A stretch of DNA of 64,000 bases, from positions 221,347,741 to 221,411,740 of the forward strand of contig CM041465.1 of assembly GCA_023213395.1 (NCBI GenBank). Reading direction: 5' to 3'. How positions within the stretch are numbered: the first letter of the stretch is position 1; every line of letters begins with the position of its first letter. The notes under the pieces were generated by a model. That model saw nothing but the letters and a program-made list of their open reading frames with translations. It made no database searches and had not been told where the DNA came from. This DNA comes from Cycas panzhihuaensis (taxonomy: Eukaryota; Cycadophyta). Of this stretch, positions 10,983 to 23,203 are shown piece after piece. The position numbers and the translations under genes are program-made.

Positions 10983-13900
10983 GAGGGCCCTTTCCTAGAA
11001 TATTAGGAGCTCAAATACCCCAACAAAGCAAAGATTAGCGAAGGAACTGGGATCTAGGGTAGGTGTAGATCTAATTCTTTTACAGGAAACAAAGTTGATC
11101 CAGGCAAAGGAACGAGAGGTAAAATGCAAGATATGGAGTAGGGGTGAAATGAGGACTAAGGAAGGAGCTATGGGTTCGGGGGGGCTCACTGTCCTCTAGA
11201 ACCCTAGTTTGTAGCAGGGATCGAGATTTGCTCAGGGAGAGCATTTCATCACAGTGTGATTGGCCTACAAAAGGATAAATACCTGATGGTGGGTTACAAA
11301 TGTTTATGCTCCTATGACAGTGGAGGGTAGAAAATGATTATGGGACAATTTAGTAGAGATCCACAAGGATTGGAAAGGCTCATGGGTAGTAGCTAGGGAT
11401 TTCATCTCAGCTCTATTACCTAAGGATAAGAAAGGGGGGCAAGAAGGGTGGTCCAGAGGTATGTCTAACCTCAAAGATTTCTTACAAAGTGGTGGGCTTA
11501 TGGATATCCCCCTTAGGGGGGCCAAGTATACATGGTCAAACAGGAGATTGGGGCTCAATCATATTTAGAGGAAGCTAGATAGGGTATTAGCCAATTTTGA
11601 GTGGGTCCGAAGTCAAGGGGATTTTAAGCTTGAGGCTCTCCCAAAAATGGCCTCTAATCCCTCTCCTCTTTTGTTGGAGTTCTCATCCCTAGATAAGTAT
11701 TGAGGGGCTCAATTTTATTTTGAATGCATGTGGATGCAACATCCTGATCTCAAAACAAAGATTAAGGAGTGGTGGAGCATTCCCATTGAGGGGTATGCTA
11801 TGTTTAGGTTTTCAAAGAAGTTGAATTGGATCAAAAGACAGATAAAAGTATGGAATAAAGAGGAGTTTGGAAACATCTTTGAAGTTAAAGGAAGATTACT
11901 GGAGGACTTGAAAAGGGTCTAACAAAGGATTCAAGAAGAGGGAAGATTGAATCCCCTGGATTAAGCAGAACGATTAACCATGAAAGAACTAGAAGAGGTG
12001 TTGGTCAAGGAGGAAATTCACTGGAAGTAAAAGTCTAGGGAGCTCTAGGTCGCAAGGGGGGACATGAATACCAAGTTCTTTCATATGTCGACAATGAAAC
12101 ATAAAGCCTATAGCAAGATTAGTAAATTGTAGAGCAAGGAGGGATCTATTTATGAGTCAGAAGAACAAATTAGAGACACTACAATGGGGTATTTCAAAGA
12201 TCTTTTTGAGGAACCTAGATGTCAAGACCTGGATTCTTGGTCGAGTATGTTGAGATGCATTCTAAGGCTAATAAACGATGCTCAAAATAGGAAGCTGACA
12301 TAACCATTCACTTTAGAGGAAGTTGAGAAAGCATTGTTTAGCATGGGTCAGGATAAAGCGCCAGATCCAGATGGCTTATCCCCAAGTTTCTTCTAGGAAT
12401 ACTGGGACATTATTAAGGATGAGTTGAAAGAAGCATTGAATGACTTCTTTGAGAGGAAGACAATCCTGAAAGAATGGCAGTCCACTTTCTTGGTTTTAAT
12501 TCCCAAAAAAGTGGGTGCAGAAGGTATGGAGAACTTTAGACCTATAAGCTTGTATAATGTCAAGTACAAAATTCTGGAAAAAGTATTAGTTAACTGTCTC
12601 AAGGAGTGTTTATCGATTATTATCTCTTCGAACCAAGATGGGTTTGTTAAGGGTAGACAGATCATGGACGATATAATTACGGTCCATGAGACGATCCACT
12701 TGACCCACCATAGGAAAGAGGTAGGTATGATAGTGAAAATTGATATGTCAAAAGCCTACGATAGGGTAGCTTGGGATTGCCTCATCAATTATTTAAAGGC
12801 ATTTAGTTTTGGGGAGACCTGGAGGGAGTGGATGAGGTGTTGTATCCTTAGTCCTTCGTTTCCGGTGTTGATCAATGGTTCGTCGACTGCCTTTTTCTCT
12901 AGATCGAGGGGACTGAGGCAAGGAGATCCTCTATCACCCTATCTCTCTATTATAATGGCAGAAATGTTAGGAAGGGCTACTAAGGAGGACAAGGGGATCG
13001 GATGGGTGACTGGTCTTAGGCCCTCATCGAACTTGGAAAATATTATCCATCACCAGTTTGTCGATTATAACACTTTTCTAGGTAAAGCTGCTATTGGGGA
13101 GGCCAGGGCCTTGAAGGAAGGCCTTCAGGTATTCGAGAGAGCTTCTAATCAGAGAATCAATAGGGAGAAAAGTTCCATATTTTTCATTAACACTTTGGAA
13201 AGGCTTCAGACGAAAATTAGTAGAGTATTGGAGATCCCAATCAGGATGCTCTCGTCCACTTATTTGGGGATGCCTCTTTTTGTGGGATACATGAGCAAGG
13301 ACCTCTGGAACCCCATTGTGGGTAAGATCCATAGGAAGTTGGCTAGGTGGAAAGGGGCCTTGCTCAGCTTAGTAAGTAAAATACAGTTAGTCATGGCTTC
13401 CTTATAGAGTATTCCTGTGTACATGATGTCCCTCTTTAAGATGTTGAGCAAGATTATCTCAATAGTAGAGGGCATCATAAAATGTTTTCTTTGGTCAGGT
13501 TCTGAGGAGAAAAACATAATAGATCTGGTCTTATGGAAGAAGGCATGCAAGCCTAGATGGGTAAGGGGTCTTAATGTTAGAAGAATTGGATCTTTCATTA
13601 GAGCCCTCATAGCAAAGTTGGGATGGAGACTAGCAAAGAGGAAGGTACTTAGTAGGGTAACATTGTGGCTAAAAAATATCTAGGGGCAAACATTTCTTAA
13701 AAGATGAGGTGGAGGGGGTAAAGGGTTCCCTCATCTGGAAAGGCCTCCTATTTTCAAAGGTGATCTTGAGGAATGACCTCAGATGGAAATTAGGTAATGG
13801 AGAAAGTACCAGGTTTTGGCAGGACAAATGGTATGGCAATTCCTTTTTGAAAGACTCCCCATCCTTTGGCAACCTGGAGAGGACCTGTGAGGAAACATAT

Positions 13901-15180
13901 GGCCCATTAGTCAAGCATTACTGGGAGGGTCAGGATAAAAATAGGAAATGGAAATCTTTTGATGACCTCCAAGGTCCAAAGAAGGAGATTCAGAACCTCA
14001 TGAATGAACTAAGTCACCAATATATCCCCAAGCGTGACTTGGCAGATACCTTAATTTGGTCTTCTTCATCATCTAGTTCATACACCGTTAAGGACAGGCA
14101 CACATCGCTCCTATTGGAGGAGGGTATAGACAAGGAGGACATGTTGGTGGAGGTTTGGAAGTTGGGGCTTCTCCCAAAGATAGCAATGTTCTGGTGGTTA
14201 CACCTCCAGAACAAGATCCTAATAATTGATAATCTTAAAGACGAGGTTTTTCTATGGTTAATAAATGTGAGTTGTGTAAGGGGGATGTGGAATCCCTTGA
14301 TCACATCAGCATTCATTATTCATATTCAAGGAGTATCTAGGCTGGATTTTGGTCTGGCCTAGGGATGGAATGGGTGTCTCCTAGGTCTTTGTAGAATCAA
14401 TGGCAAATGTGGAAGTCCCCCTTTAAGAGTAAGACACTTAGAAGATTATGGAAGCTATCTCTCCCGGTGGGGATTTGGAATTTATAGAAGGAACACAACA
14501 AAAGAATCTTCCAAGGTAGAGAGATGGATGAACAAAGACTAGGTTGCAAAATCCAGAGGGATATCCTAAAAATGCTTAATCCCATGGATGAGGGAAGGAT
14601 CCCTAAGGGTGAGGAGAGCATCCTGGCTAGTTGGGGTATAGCTAGCCAGGGAGATAAGGAAACAAAAAGGAGGACATATCAATGGATTCTTCCCAGTGAA
14701 TCCTAGGTTAAAGTCAATTCCAATGGGGCAGCTAAAGGAAATCCAGGCGAGGTAGGTAGGGGAGGTTTATGTAGGAATCATGAAGGGAAAGTTGGCTGGG
14801 CATTTGTGCTATATTTTGGCCATTAGACAAACCATAAAGCTGAAATAAGGGCTGTGCAGAAGGCTATAGACATGGTGGATGAGGATGGATATGAGAAAGT
14901 GATTATAGAAGGAGACTCTCTGAATGCGATAAAAGGCCTCAAGGGGGAGACAAAGGTGGACTAGGGAAATTTGGATATGATTAGAGATGCGCAGGATGTC
15001 TTGAGCTCCAAGTAGAATGTTCAGATTCAACACACGTACAAAGAAGGAAATGATGCGGCAAACTAGCTAGCAAACTGGGCAGTGGCAAACAAGAGAAATA
15101 AAGTGTAGAGGGAAGAGTTCCCAGAGGAGTTATTGAGTCTAATTAGATGGGATTTGTCTGGTCACATTGTTGTAAATGGT
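10983..15180 (+). pseudogene. LINE ORF2 (endonuclease, reverse transcriptase, zinc finger, RNase H)
   Basis: AP endonuclease spans about 10985-11720, with LLQETKLI near 11080 and LDRVLANFEW near 11575-11605; the usual GDFN motif is changed to RDFI (about 11396). RT spans about 12320-13410 (open 12424-13407), with KAPDPDG, LIPKK, FRPISL, KAYDRV and RQGDPLSP. The FADD catalytic motif reads FVDY at about 13059, so an essential Asp is lost. The CxxC...H...H zinc finger (CELC near 14267) is present in a shifted frame. RNase H spans about 14705-15170 (NGAAKGNPGE, then AEIRAV and EGDS). More than ten premature stops occur, nearly all TAG at expected Gln or Trp positions. Confidence 0.9.
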
Positions 15181-15313
15181 TAGGGATATGTGGTATGCAT
15201 TTTTGGTTGGCTAGGCCATGGGCATGTCATGGCCATTCCTTTTCTGGCTGGGAGGCACTGATGTAATAGGTTTGGGGACCTGTTAAAACCCTTTTAATAT
15301 TTTTTACCATATC

Positions 15314-15330
15314 AAAAAAAAAAAAAAAAA
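15314..15330 (+). other. LINE poly(A) tail
   Basis: A run of A residues at the 3' end of the insertion, directly followed by the right target duplication. Confidence 0.93.
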
Positions 15331-15345
15331 ATCTTCTAATAAGAA
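15330..15345. repeat. Target site duplication, right copy (LINE)
   Basis: Exact copy of 8617-8632. Its first A overlaps the end of the poly(A) tail. Confidence 0.93.
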
Positions 15346-16869
15346 AGATGAATGTTATATTGATTTTGGTTATTCAACATACATATCCTATAATATAGAT
15401 ATGTTTTCTAAAATTCAAGAAGAAAATAATCAAAGAAAAGTCATTTTTAAAAAATGATAATACTTAAGAAATTCATGGACAAGCAGTTATGAGAATTCAA
15501 ACTAAAAGTGGAGAAAATAAAAATATTTAGAATATATTATTTGTATTTTGATTGAAAAATAACCTATTATCTATTGGATAAATGATAGAACAATATTACA
15601 GGATAATTTTTAATAATGGAGAATGTGAAATCAATGATAAAATGAACAATGGTATGATAGTTGCTAAAGGCCAAATGATAAAGGATAGATTATTTAAGAT
15701 TATACTTTCTTTACCTCTCCAAGTCTTGAATATTTTACTTTCAAATGAAAACATACTTTGGCATCATAGATTTACACATTTTAATTATGATACATTTATT
15801 ACCTTAAAGAACAAAAGTATGGTTACTAGAATTCCATTTATTCAAGGTAATAATAAAGTATGTGAAGGATGGATCTATAGAAAATAACAAAGAGAAAGCT
15901 TTCCATACTTAACATTTCAATCTAGATATCCATTTCAGTTGAAACATATAGATTTATTCAACCCAATGAGAATACTAATATTTAGAAATATCATATTCTT
16001 CTTAATTCTTGTTGATGGTTTTATAAGAAAATTTTGGGTATATTTCCTTAGAGAAAATTTTAAAATATTTTTGAGATTTGCTAAATTTAGAGTCATGGTT
16101 AAAAGATAAAATGATTACAAGTTACAAGTTTTTCATTTAAATAATGGTAGTGAATTCATCTTAAATGATTTTAGAGATTTTTGTAATAAAGCATAAGAAG
16201 ATAATTCACTACTCTATACCCATCTCAGCAAAATGGAGTTATTGAAAGAAAAATTAAAATAATCATAAATATAGCAAAATGCATGCTTAAGTCAAAATAA
16301 CTAAGCAATGAATATTAGGTTTAAGTATTAAGTACTATTATTTATTTGTTGAATAAAAATCTTATAAAAGTAATTGAGGACTTAACTCCTAAAGAATATT
16401 AGACTAGTTATAAGCTAGTGTTTCTCACATAAAAATCTTTAGATGTGTTGCTTATGCTCATATTCTTGATGAAAAAAAAAAAAAGTTAGAAATCAAAAGT
16501 GTTAAGTATATTTTCATAAGCTATGTAAATGAACAAAAGGCCTATATACTATTTGATCTTATTGTAAAGAAATTATTTATAAGCATAGTTATGATCTTTG
16601 ATGAAAATGCAATTTTTAAACTTGAAAAAGATAAAGGAAAATAGGGTATCATTGAAGCTGATTTAGAACTATTTTAAACTTCATCTTCATCAATCCCAAC
16701 CCTAAGTTGAAGTTATAATTCAAGCTCAACTTTAAGTTCATCATCAAGCCCAAGTTAAGAATAAGTTATGGGACTAAAATGCCTCATTAGAAGTCATAAT
16801 CCGGAAGTAATTCTTGATAAAAGTTTTAATCAAAGGTTAACTAGATCCCAAGTTATATTAATAACTCAA
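15346..16869 (+). pseudogene. Copia A protease remnant and integrase
   Basis: The protease active-site region DFGYS (expected D-S-G) is at about 15359. Integrase follows: LWHHRFTHFNY near 15757-15790 gives the two His of the zinc domain. The CxxC reads CEGW at about 15860, so the second Cys is lost. The catalytic core is recognisable (VDGF, then LNNGSEF near 16137-16160, where the usual Asp is Asn), then IERK-like residues. Stops are frequent. The last bases before 16870 encode the linker to RT and are interrupted by the 16870-19156 insertion. Confidence 0.78.
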
Positions 16870-17318
16870 TGTTGGAGTGTAATGTTATCACTCAACTCCC
16901 TCTTATCTACCAGGCTTGTGCACCTCAATTTAGACATGTGATGCTCAACATATCAAGGTAAGTTAAGGTAAGTTGAGTTAGTTTCATTTGAGTTAAGTGA
17001 ATATTATTTTATTGTTATTTTGAATTCAGGGGTTGAGAAGTTTTCCTCCTCCCCCAAAACTATTTATATTGTGGGGTGTACAACCCTGGTATTTTTAGAT
17101 ACCGCCTACCTTTGAGGAGATTTGTAATGCTCATTTCTACTACAATGGATAGAACAACAAGGCTTTCATGTGTTTATGCTATTGTGATTATAATACATTG
17201 ATATATTGATGCAATATTGGTTTATGGTTATTTGATATATGTTTTGACATGTTATCCTGCTAGTATATATTCCTTCATTTGATATCAGAGCATAGTCTTG
17301 CACACATTATTTCCATCA
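16870..17318 (+). repeat. Left LTR (extended) of C4
   Basis: It starts TGTTGGAG and carries TTTGATATCAGAGCATAG at 17279-17296, a near match to the initiator-Met primer site. The repeat shared with 18982-19156 runs 40 bases past the usual LTR end, to CCATCA at 17318, and is followed by six T. Confidence 0.7.
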
Positions 17319-18587
17319 TTTTTTAACCTTTTATTTTTTATAGGATTATTGGAGTTTTTTTGCCATAACTCTTTGCTAGAGCATCAGTTTTAAACGAAAT
17401 CTATTCCATTAGATCAGAAATTTTCTGTACACCAATTTTGACTGGTCATATGACAAATTTGGTGCCGATTTGACCCTATTTCGACCAATTTAACATCAGA
17501 CACTCAAAATTTCAGCCTTTTACACACTTTCAACAAAATCGTTTTTAGAACTAGCTGTAATTTATTACTGGTAAACTGCTTTTTACCTAAATTTCCTCTA
17601 TAGCGATCTACATTCTATAGACTTCAATACTCACTTTTTACTTCAAATTTTTTAATTCATCTTCATTAGTATTTTAATCGCTAAAATTAGGAATTTAGTT
17701 GTTTTTAGCCTATTTCTTAACTTTCTACATAAAGACACCTATTACCTTTTTCACTATAACTTTTTTATTTTATATCAGATTTCAATTCTGTCAACTTCAT
17801 TGGGAAGCTAACTCATTTCTCTTCATTTTGACATATTTTTTAATATATTTTAACATATTTTTCCTATCTTTCAAATCATTCAAAGTTGAAGTATCTTATT
17901 GCCCCAAATCTGCTGTTTTTACACTATTTTTCAAAAAGTTTCAATTGAAAATATATTAAACAATTTTATAAACAATATTTAATCCTTTTTTCAACATTTT
18001 CTAAAAGTTAATTAGTAATTTTATGTAATTTTGACTACCCTGCTCTTGTTAGGCCCTAGAAGGAGGTCTATACCTTTGCATCATTTAAAACATGATTTAT
18101 TGGTACTCGTTTTCAAAACTGTTAGTTTCATTGGATTCACACCTTATTAATCTACATATTGGTAGAATTTTAAGTTATTCTGATATTATTCAGTATAGTT
18201 TTCAAGCTATTAAAGTTGAGCATATAAGTACATCCTAATAAGCTTGTCTTTTTTCAAAATTTTCAAGAAAATTCTAGTTTATATCTCATTGTTTAACTCA
18301 AAGTTTCTACTTGATTTTTCTACAAGCATTTTAAGCTATTTCAAACCAGCATTTGGTCATAAGGCAATATATATATTTTTCTCAAAGAAAAGTTATTTTT
18401 ATACAAAAAGGGAAAGTTTTTCTTACATTGAAGATTTACATTTACTCATTTGAGAAATTGGTATTTTTTGAAAACTCTTTATATTTCATTCTCAAAAGTT
18501 TATTTCAGTTTTGCATAAGTGAAAAAGATTTTTTAAGTTTGCTTTCAAACGCATCATTATTTTCTTATTGATCACATTGCTTTCAAA

Positions 18588-18911
18588 ATGGCACAATTCC
18601 CTATTTTTTATGGCCATAACTTTTCACTGTGGTATGACACCATGCAAACTTACTTTATTGAACATGATCTTTTAAAGTATTTACAACATGAATGTGACCT
18701 TAGCATTAAAGAAAATCTTAGAAAAGATAATGAAGTTTTAGGTTTATTATTACGCACTATGGTGATGATGTTTTTTCCTTTGGTTTACGAATTAACAACA
18801 TCTAAGTCTGTTTGGGATTTATTGATTTCCATTTATGGGGGAGATACCCCCAATGTATTTGATGAAATTTTTTATGAGCATGTGAGGCGGTGTGAGCAGG
18901 ATAGATCATGA
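18588..18911 (+). pseudogene. Copia-type gag start in C4, truncated
   Basis: An open frame of 107 residues starts MAQFPIFYGHNFSLWYDTMQ and contains LLLRTM and ELTTSKSVWDLL. This is the N-terminal half of a copia gag (the DUF4219/UBN2 pattern: a GHNFSLW-type start, then TTSKxxWD). The frame stops at 18911 and the rest of gag and all of pol are missing up to the right repeat at 18982. The start chosen is the ATG after the long leader, where the similarity begins. Confidence 0.75.
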
Positions 18912-18981
18912 CGACAACAACCATGAGGATTCAGATCAAATGCAGGACCACCTTATTCCACAAGGATTTGATCCTCCATTT

Positions 18982-19156
18982 AATGGATTGAACAACAAGG
19001 CTTTCATGTGTTTATGCTATTGTGATTGTGATACATTGATATATTGATGCAATATTGGTTTATGGTTATTTGATATATGTTCTGACATGTTCTCCTACTA
19101 GTATATATTCCTTCATTTGATATCAGAGCATGGTCTTGCAAACATTATTTCCATCA
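18982..19156 (+). repeat. Right LTR fragment of C4, including primer site
   Basis: It matches 17144-17318 closely. The first 274 bp of the LTR are missing, and it ends CCATCA directly before the right CTCAA duplication. Confidence 0.75.
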
Positions 19157-20670
19157 CTCAAGTTATGCAAAATGATAAACCTTATTCTTTTAAAGAAGTT
19201 GATAATAAAAAATGGATTAAAGTAATGGAAGTTGAATATGATTCTCTACATGGAAATAAAACATGAAATTTGGTAGAGTTACCTACTAATAAAGAAGTGA
19301 TTATAAATTGGGTATACAAAACACAATACAAACCTCATAGTATAGTTACAAATATAAAGTAAGACTTATAGTAAAATGTTATGCTCAACAAGACAGAATT
19401 GATTATAAAGACATCTTTACTTGGGTTGTCAGAATGGATACAATTAGAAGTATTTTATCTTTAGTTGCTTATTAAGGTTGGACTATATATCAAATGGATG
19501 TTAAATCAACATTTCTTAATGGATATGTTGATGAAGAAATTTATGTTAATTAACCCTAAGGATTCAAGATTGAAGGATATGAACATTTAATAGGCAAGCT
19601 AAATAAAACTTTATATTGATTAAAACAAGCCCCAAGAGCTTGGTATTCTAGAATTGATAAGTACTTTTAAGATAACAGATTTTAGAAGAGTCTATTAGAT
19701 CCAAACATGTACATCAAAACTATAGATACTTCAATCCTTATAATATCTCTTTATATTGATGATCTCATTTATACACAAAATAATGATGAGATATTCTAGT
19801 AATTGAAATATGATATAGACTCATAATTTCAAATGATAGATCTAGGACAACTATATTATTTTATTAGTATGAATGTTTGGCAAAGCGAAACTGGTATCCA
19901 TATGTCACAAAGTAAATACATTATGCATATTGAAAAAATTCAACATCAATGAATTTAAGTCAAGTTCTACTCCTATTGAACTCGTATTAAAGTTAAGTAA
20001 AAATGAATGTATTATCAATTAATAAGAAACCTAATTTACTTGATAAATACTCAACTAGATATAGCATATGTAGTTAATTTAACTTTAAGATTTATATTAG
20101 AACCAAAAAAAGAACATTGGAAAGTGACAAAAAGAATTTTAAGATATATCAAAGAAATATTGAATTATGGACTACAGTATACACCATCAGATGAATTCAA
20201 GTTAATTGGTTGTTCAGATACAGATTAGATAGGTGACATTACATAAAGAAAATCAATTTCTAGATTTGTATTTAATATTGGTTCAACATTAATATCTTAG
20301 AACACAAAGAAATAACTAATAATTCCTTTATCTATAACATAAGCCAAATACAAAGCAATTGAATTAATATTAATACAAGCAATATAGATTTGAAAATTTC
20401 TTAAAATCCTATGTCAACCTTAACAAGAGTTGATAATGATATTTTGTGATAATCAAAGTATAATTTAGATGACCAACAGTCTAGTTATGCATAATAGAAT
20501 AAAACACATTGACATTAAACATCACTACATTAGAGAACTCATCAAGAATCAACAAGTCTAACTTCAATATTACAAGATAAAAGACAAAGTTACAAACATT
20601 CTCTCTAAGGCATTGTCAAAGGCCAAGCATTTTTATCTCAAATAAAATCTTGGTATACAACTAGATATGC
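19157..20670 (+). pseudogene. Copia A reverse transcriptase and RNase H
   Basis: RT begins with a pattern like MEVEYDSLHGNKT followed by NLVELPTN (about 19230-19290). It continues with IYQMDVKSTFLNGYVDEEIY at about 19480-19545, and LKQAPRAWYSRID near 19620-19660. The catalytic YIDD is intact at 19752-19763. RNase H shows the LEPKKEHWKVTKRILRYIKE region (20100-20160), then a CSDTD-like Asp site near 20215, and a final HIDIKHHYIRELI at about 20507-20540. Stops are mainly TAA and TAG at expected Gln or Trp positions. Confidence 0.85.
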
Positions 20671-20682
20671 ATTATGGGGAAG

Positions 20683-20933
20683 TATTAATATATAATATAC
20701 ATTCAATATAATTGACTAGATAAAAGGTCATGTATAATTGGTCAAAATAAAGGTCAAATATTATTGGTTGTAAGTGAGGTAAATAATCCTACCTATTCCC
20801 ACAACATAACTATAAATACACCTATAAGGTGAGATGTAAGAAGATTGATATTGAAGTCCATAACATTAATGACAATATTTCGATATTATTTTGTCATTTC
20901 TAGTTATGATATCATATGGTTATATTTCTAACT
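20683..20933 (+). repeat. 3' LTR of copia A
   Basis: Partner of 5126-5370, preceded by the purine tract. By eye the pair differs at roughly 12-15% of positions. Confidence 0.85.
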
Positions 20934-22119
20934 AGGATTTCCTTTTTGTAGTCATATAAATATTTGAAGAGGAATCCTAAATAGACTAATATGATGAAGA
21001 TTAAATTGGAGGGTATGGTTATATTTATTTAACAATGGTAAACTAATATTAATCTCAAATACCAAAAGCTCCTGAGAGAAGGGTTTGAGGTTGTATATTT
21101 ATAAGTTGCTTACTTAGGGTTATTAAATAAGTGTCTAGCTAAATAAAATATTAAATACTATTAATATTGAGAGAGTTTAGATTATAAGGTTTCAAAGGCT
21201 TCTGCAACCCTTTTAGAGATTTAGAATTATTATTGTTAAGTAATACAAGTTATGTCTTTTTAGTGAAATATGGCATGTCCCATCTATACGTAACCCAAAA
21301 CTATTATGTATGTTTCTTAGTAGTCCCCATTAACCAAATCTATTTAGTAATAGGTTCATCTTCATACCAATCTAGTCATTTCTAAAATTAGTTGAAGTAT
21401 TATTCTTTAGAGGGATAATGGACCTTTTTGTTAAAGATTTATTATTGTCTGAGTCTTACTCATAGTGGAGATTTTATTTTACATATAGAAGTATTAAAAT
21501 TCTATTATGTTTAATAGTAAATATCCTTCCCCGCTATTTTCTAATGATGTAATTATATCTTTGTTGTCTCCTTTCCTACTACATATTAATATATAGGTGA
21601 GTAAAGTACATGTTGAACTATGATACCTACCTGAACTTATTAAATGTTAGGGTTATACCCCATGTACTATGAGTAGAGTCCCCATAGATGAGGGTAGATC
21701 AAAACCTATCTAAGGTAGAGGTTAAAAATAAAATAAGTCTAGAGGCCATAAGGGCTTAGAAGGTAAGCATTCCTTATTGAACAAAAGATCCTCCCTATAA
21801 CCTTAGGAGTAAGAGTCCATACTTAGAATGTATCATAGCTAGAGTGATATATAGGGTGAGGAGGGTATAACTACTTAGACCAAGGATCACATAAATATTA
21901 AATCTTCCTAATGTAAGGGCTAGACTCTTAAAAGGCCCCCCCAAAATAGGGGGACAATGGCTAGAGCTATCCAAAACCTATAGGCCTATGGTGGTGGTGA
22001 TTAGAATTAGGGATAATGATTTATACTTATTGGTGTATGTTTTTCATTATAAGCTAACTTAACTGGTGTTTTATATAACTTTTCTCCAAATATAACGATG
22101 AAGGGTATGGCATTTTCTC
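20934..22119. other. AT-rich sequence without recognised genes
   Basis: No frame gives a recognisable protein and I see no repeat shared with the rest of the window. It may hold the 5' part of the gypsy element G0, decayed beyond recognition. Confidence 0.4.
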
Positions 22120-22756
22120 CCATATTTTCACTATAATAACATATAATTTTTCTTATAAATTAAATTATTATGTTCAATAAAAAACAAAAAGGAAAAGAAC
22201 TTGACAAGTTATTAGATGTATAATACATCTTTCCAATAAAAATAATATAGATGGATAAGTCTCATTAATTTTTCCAAAAAAGAAAAATAATAAATAATAA
22301 TTTTTAATTTCCTTTGGAGTTGTAATGAAGATGACCAAGAAGGATCCATTTTCAATAGTTATTATTAAATAAGTGTTAGATAATGTCATTAATCAAGAAA
22401 TATTTATTATTTCTCTTATAATTTCTCTAGTATAATTATATAACGTTTATACAATAAGACTAGTTAAGAATAATATTTTTGATAAAGTAAGGATCCTTTG
22501 CCTATAAGTTAAAGTCTTTTGGTTTGGTGTTTTTTTCAACCATAGATTTCACTATTATTACTTCTACTTTTAAGGAATTTATTCATGTTTTTCTTGAATT
22601 ATACTTAGATAAATAAATGATCTATAATCTATTAAAGGATCATAAACTTCTATATTGACTGATATTATAGAAGTGTCAAGACAAAGGCATTTGCTTAAAT
22701 CTAAAATGATATCAATTGACAATACCAACAGGTACCTTTCTTAGCCATATGAAAAG

Positions 22757-22948
22757 TGTTGAAATATAATATTTAATTTAAAGGTCATATGTTTAATGAG
22801 GGTAATTATGAGTTTTAATTAAAGAGCAATTAGTGGGTAGTTAGGTGGTTATGTAACAATCTCTAACAAAGTATACATTTGATATTCAATGAGATATATT
22901 GGTATATTGGTTATTTGGTTTTTGTTTATTGAGTGTGTGCATCTTTCA
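22757..22948 (+). repeat. 5' LTR of C3
   Basis: It starts TGTTGAAATATAATATT and ends CTTTCA directly before the primer site. It matches the LTR at 26290 with about 10% differences plus an indel. Confidence 0.9.
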
Positions 22949-22961
22949 ATTTGGTATCAGA
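22949..22961 (+). other. Primer binding site of C3
   Basis: TTTGGTATCAGAG, initiator-Met tRNA type, adjoins the LTR end. Confidence 0.88.
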
Positions 22962-23203
22962 GTAAGGTTGAGAGGTAGCCATCCTCATCCTTCTCAAGAT
23001 GGCACTTCTTAAACCTGGGATATGTGAGACCATAAAGTACTACCAAATAAGGGAGTGATATCTACACAGTTGGGGAAAAATGATGCCTCTCCATCTTCCA
23101 CTTTATATTCCCTACACTCTGCTTCATTATCTTCATCTTTATTCTCTATGAGTTTTTCCAATCTATAAAATGAGTAAGCATAATCTTTAAGATATTATTA
23201 GCC

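Larger units (their letters stand above)
8633..15329 (+). mobile_element. L1-type LINE with C-terminal RNase H, nearly full length
   Basis: The unit is flanked by a 16-bp duplication AATCTTCTAATAAGAA (8617-8632 and 15330-15345) and ends in a poly(A) run at 15314-15330. It holds, in order: two tandem tRNA-like monomers (8636-8924), ORF1 with a DUF4283-like domain and a zinc knuckle, and ORF2 with AP endonuclease, reverse transcriptase, a C-terminal zinc finger and RNase H. Plant L1 elements with an added RNase H are established. Stops and frameshifts make it inactive. The interrupted copia A frame continues directly across the insertion site. Confidence 0.93.
16870..19156 (+). mobile_element. 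Internally deleted copia derivative with shifted LTR boundary (C4)
   Basis: The insertion is flanked by CTCAA (16865-16869 and 19157-19161) and the copia A frame is restored across it. It begins TGTTGGAGTG. A left repeat ends at 17278 by family logic (primer site at 17279-17296), but the sequence shared with the right copy continues to 17318 and ends CCATCA. The right copy (18982-19156) contains the end of the LTR, the primer site and 38-40 nt of leader. Between them lie a leader (to 18587) related to that of copia B and a gag start. RT and integrase are absent. Confidence 0.75.
5126..20933 (+). mobile_element. Copia A: Ty1/copia element interrupted by three insertions
   Basis: LTRs at 5126-5370 and 20683-20933 enclose gag, protease, integrase, RT and RNase H in copia order. 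A degenerate primer site (TTAGTATCTGAGTGG) follows the first LTR and a purine tract (ATTATGGGGAAG, 20671-20682) precedes the second. Flanks AAGAT (5121-5125) and AGGAT (20934-20938) are a target duplication with one change. Three later insertions split it: a probable solo LTR (7426-7828), a LINE (8633-15329) and a small copia derivative (16870-19156). Without these the element is about 6.4 kb. Many stops and frameshifts make it inactive. Confidence 0.85.

Noticed and set aside
17699-18571. Open frames in the C4 leader (Phe/Leu-rich)
   Set aside because: The T-rich leader gives hydrophobic translations in any frame. The related copia B leader does not keep these frames open.
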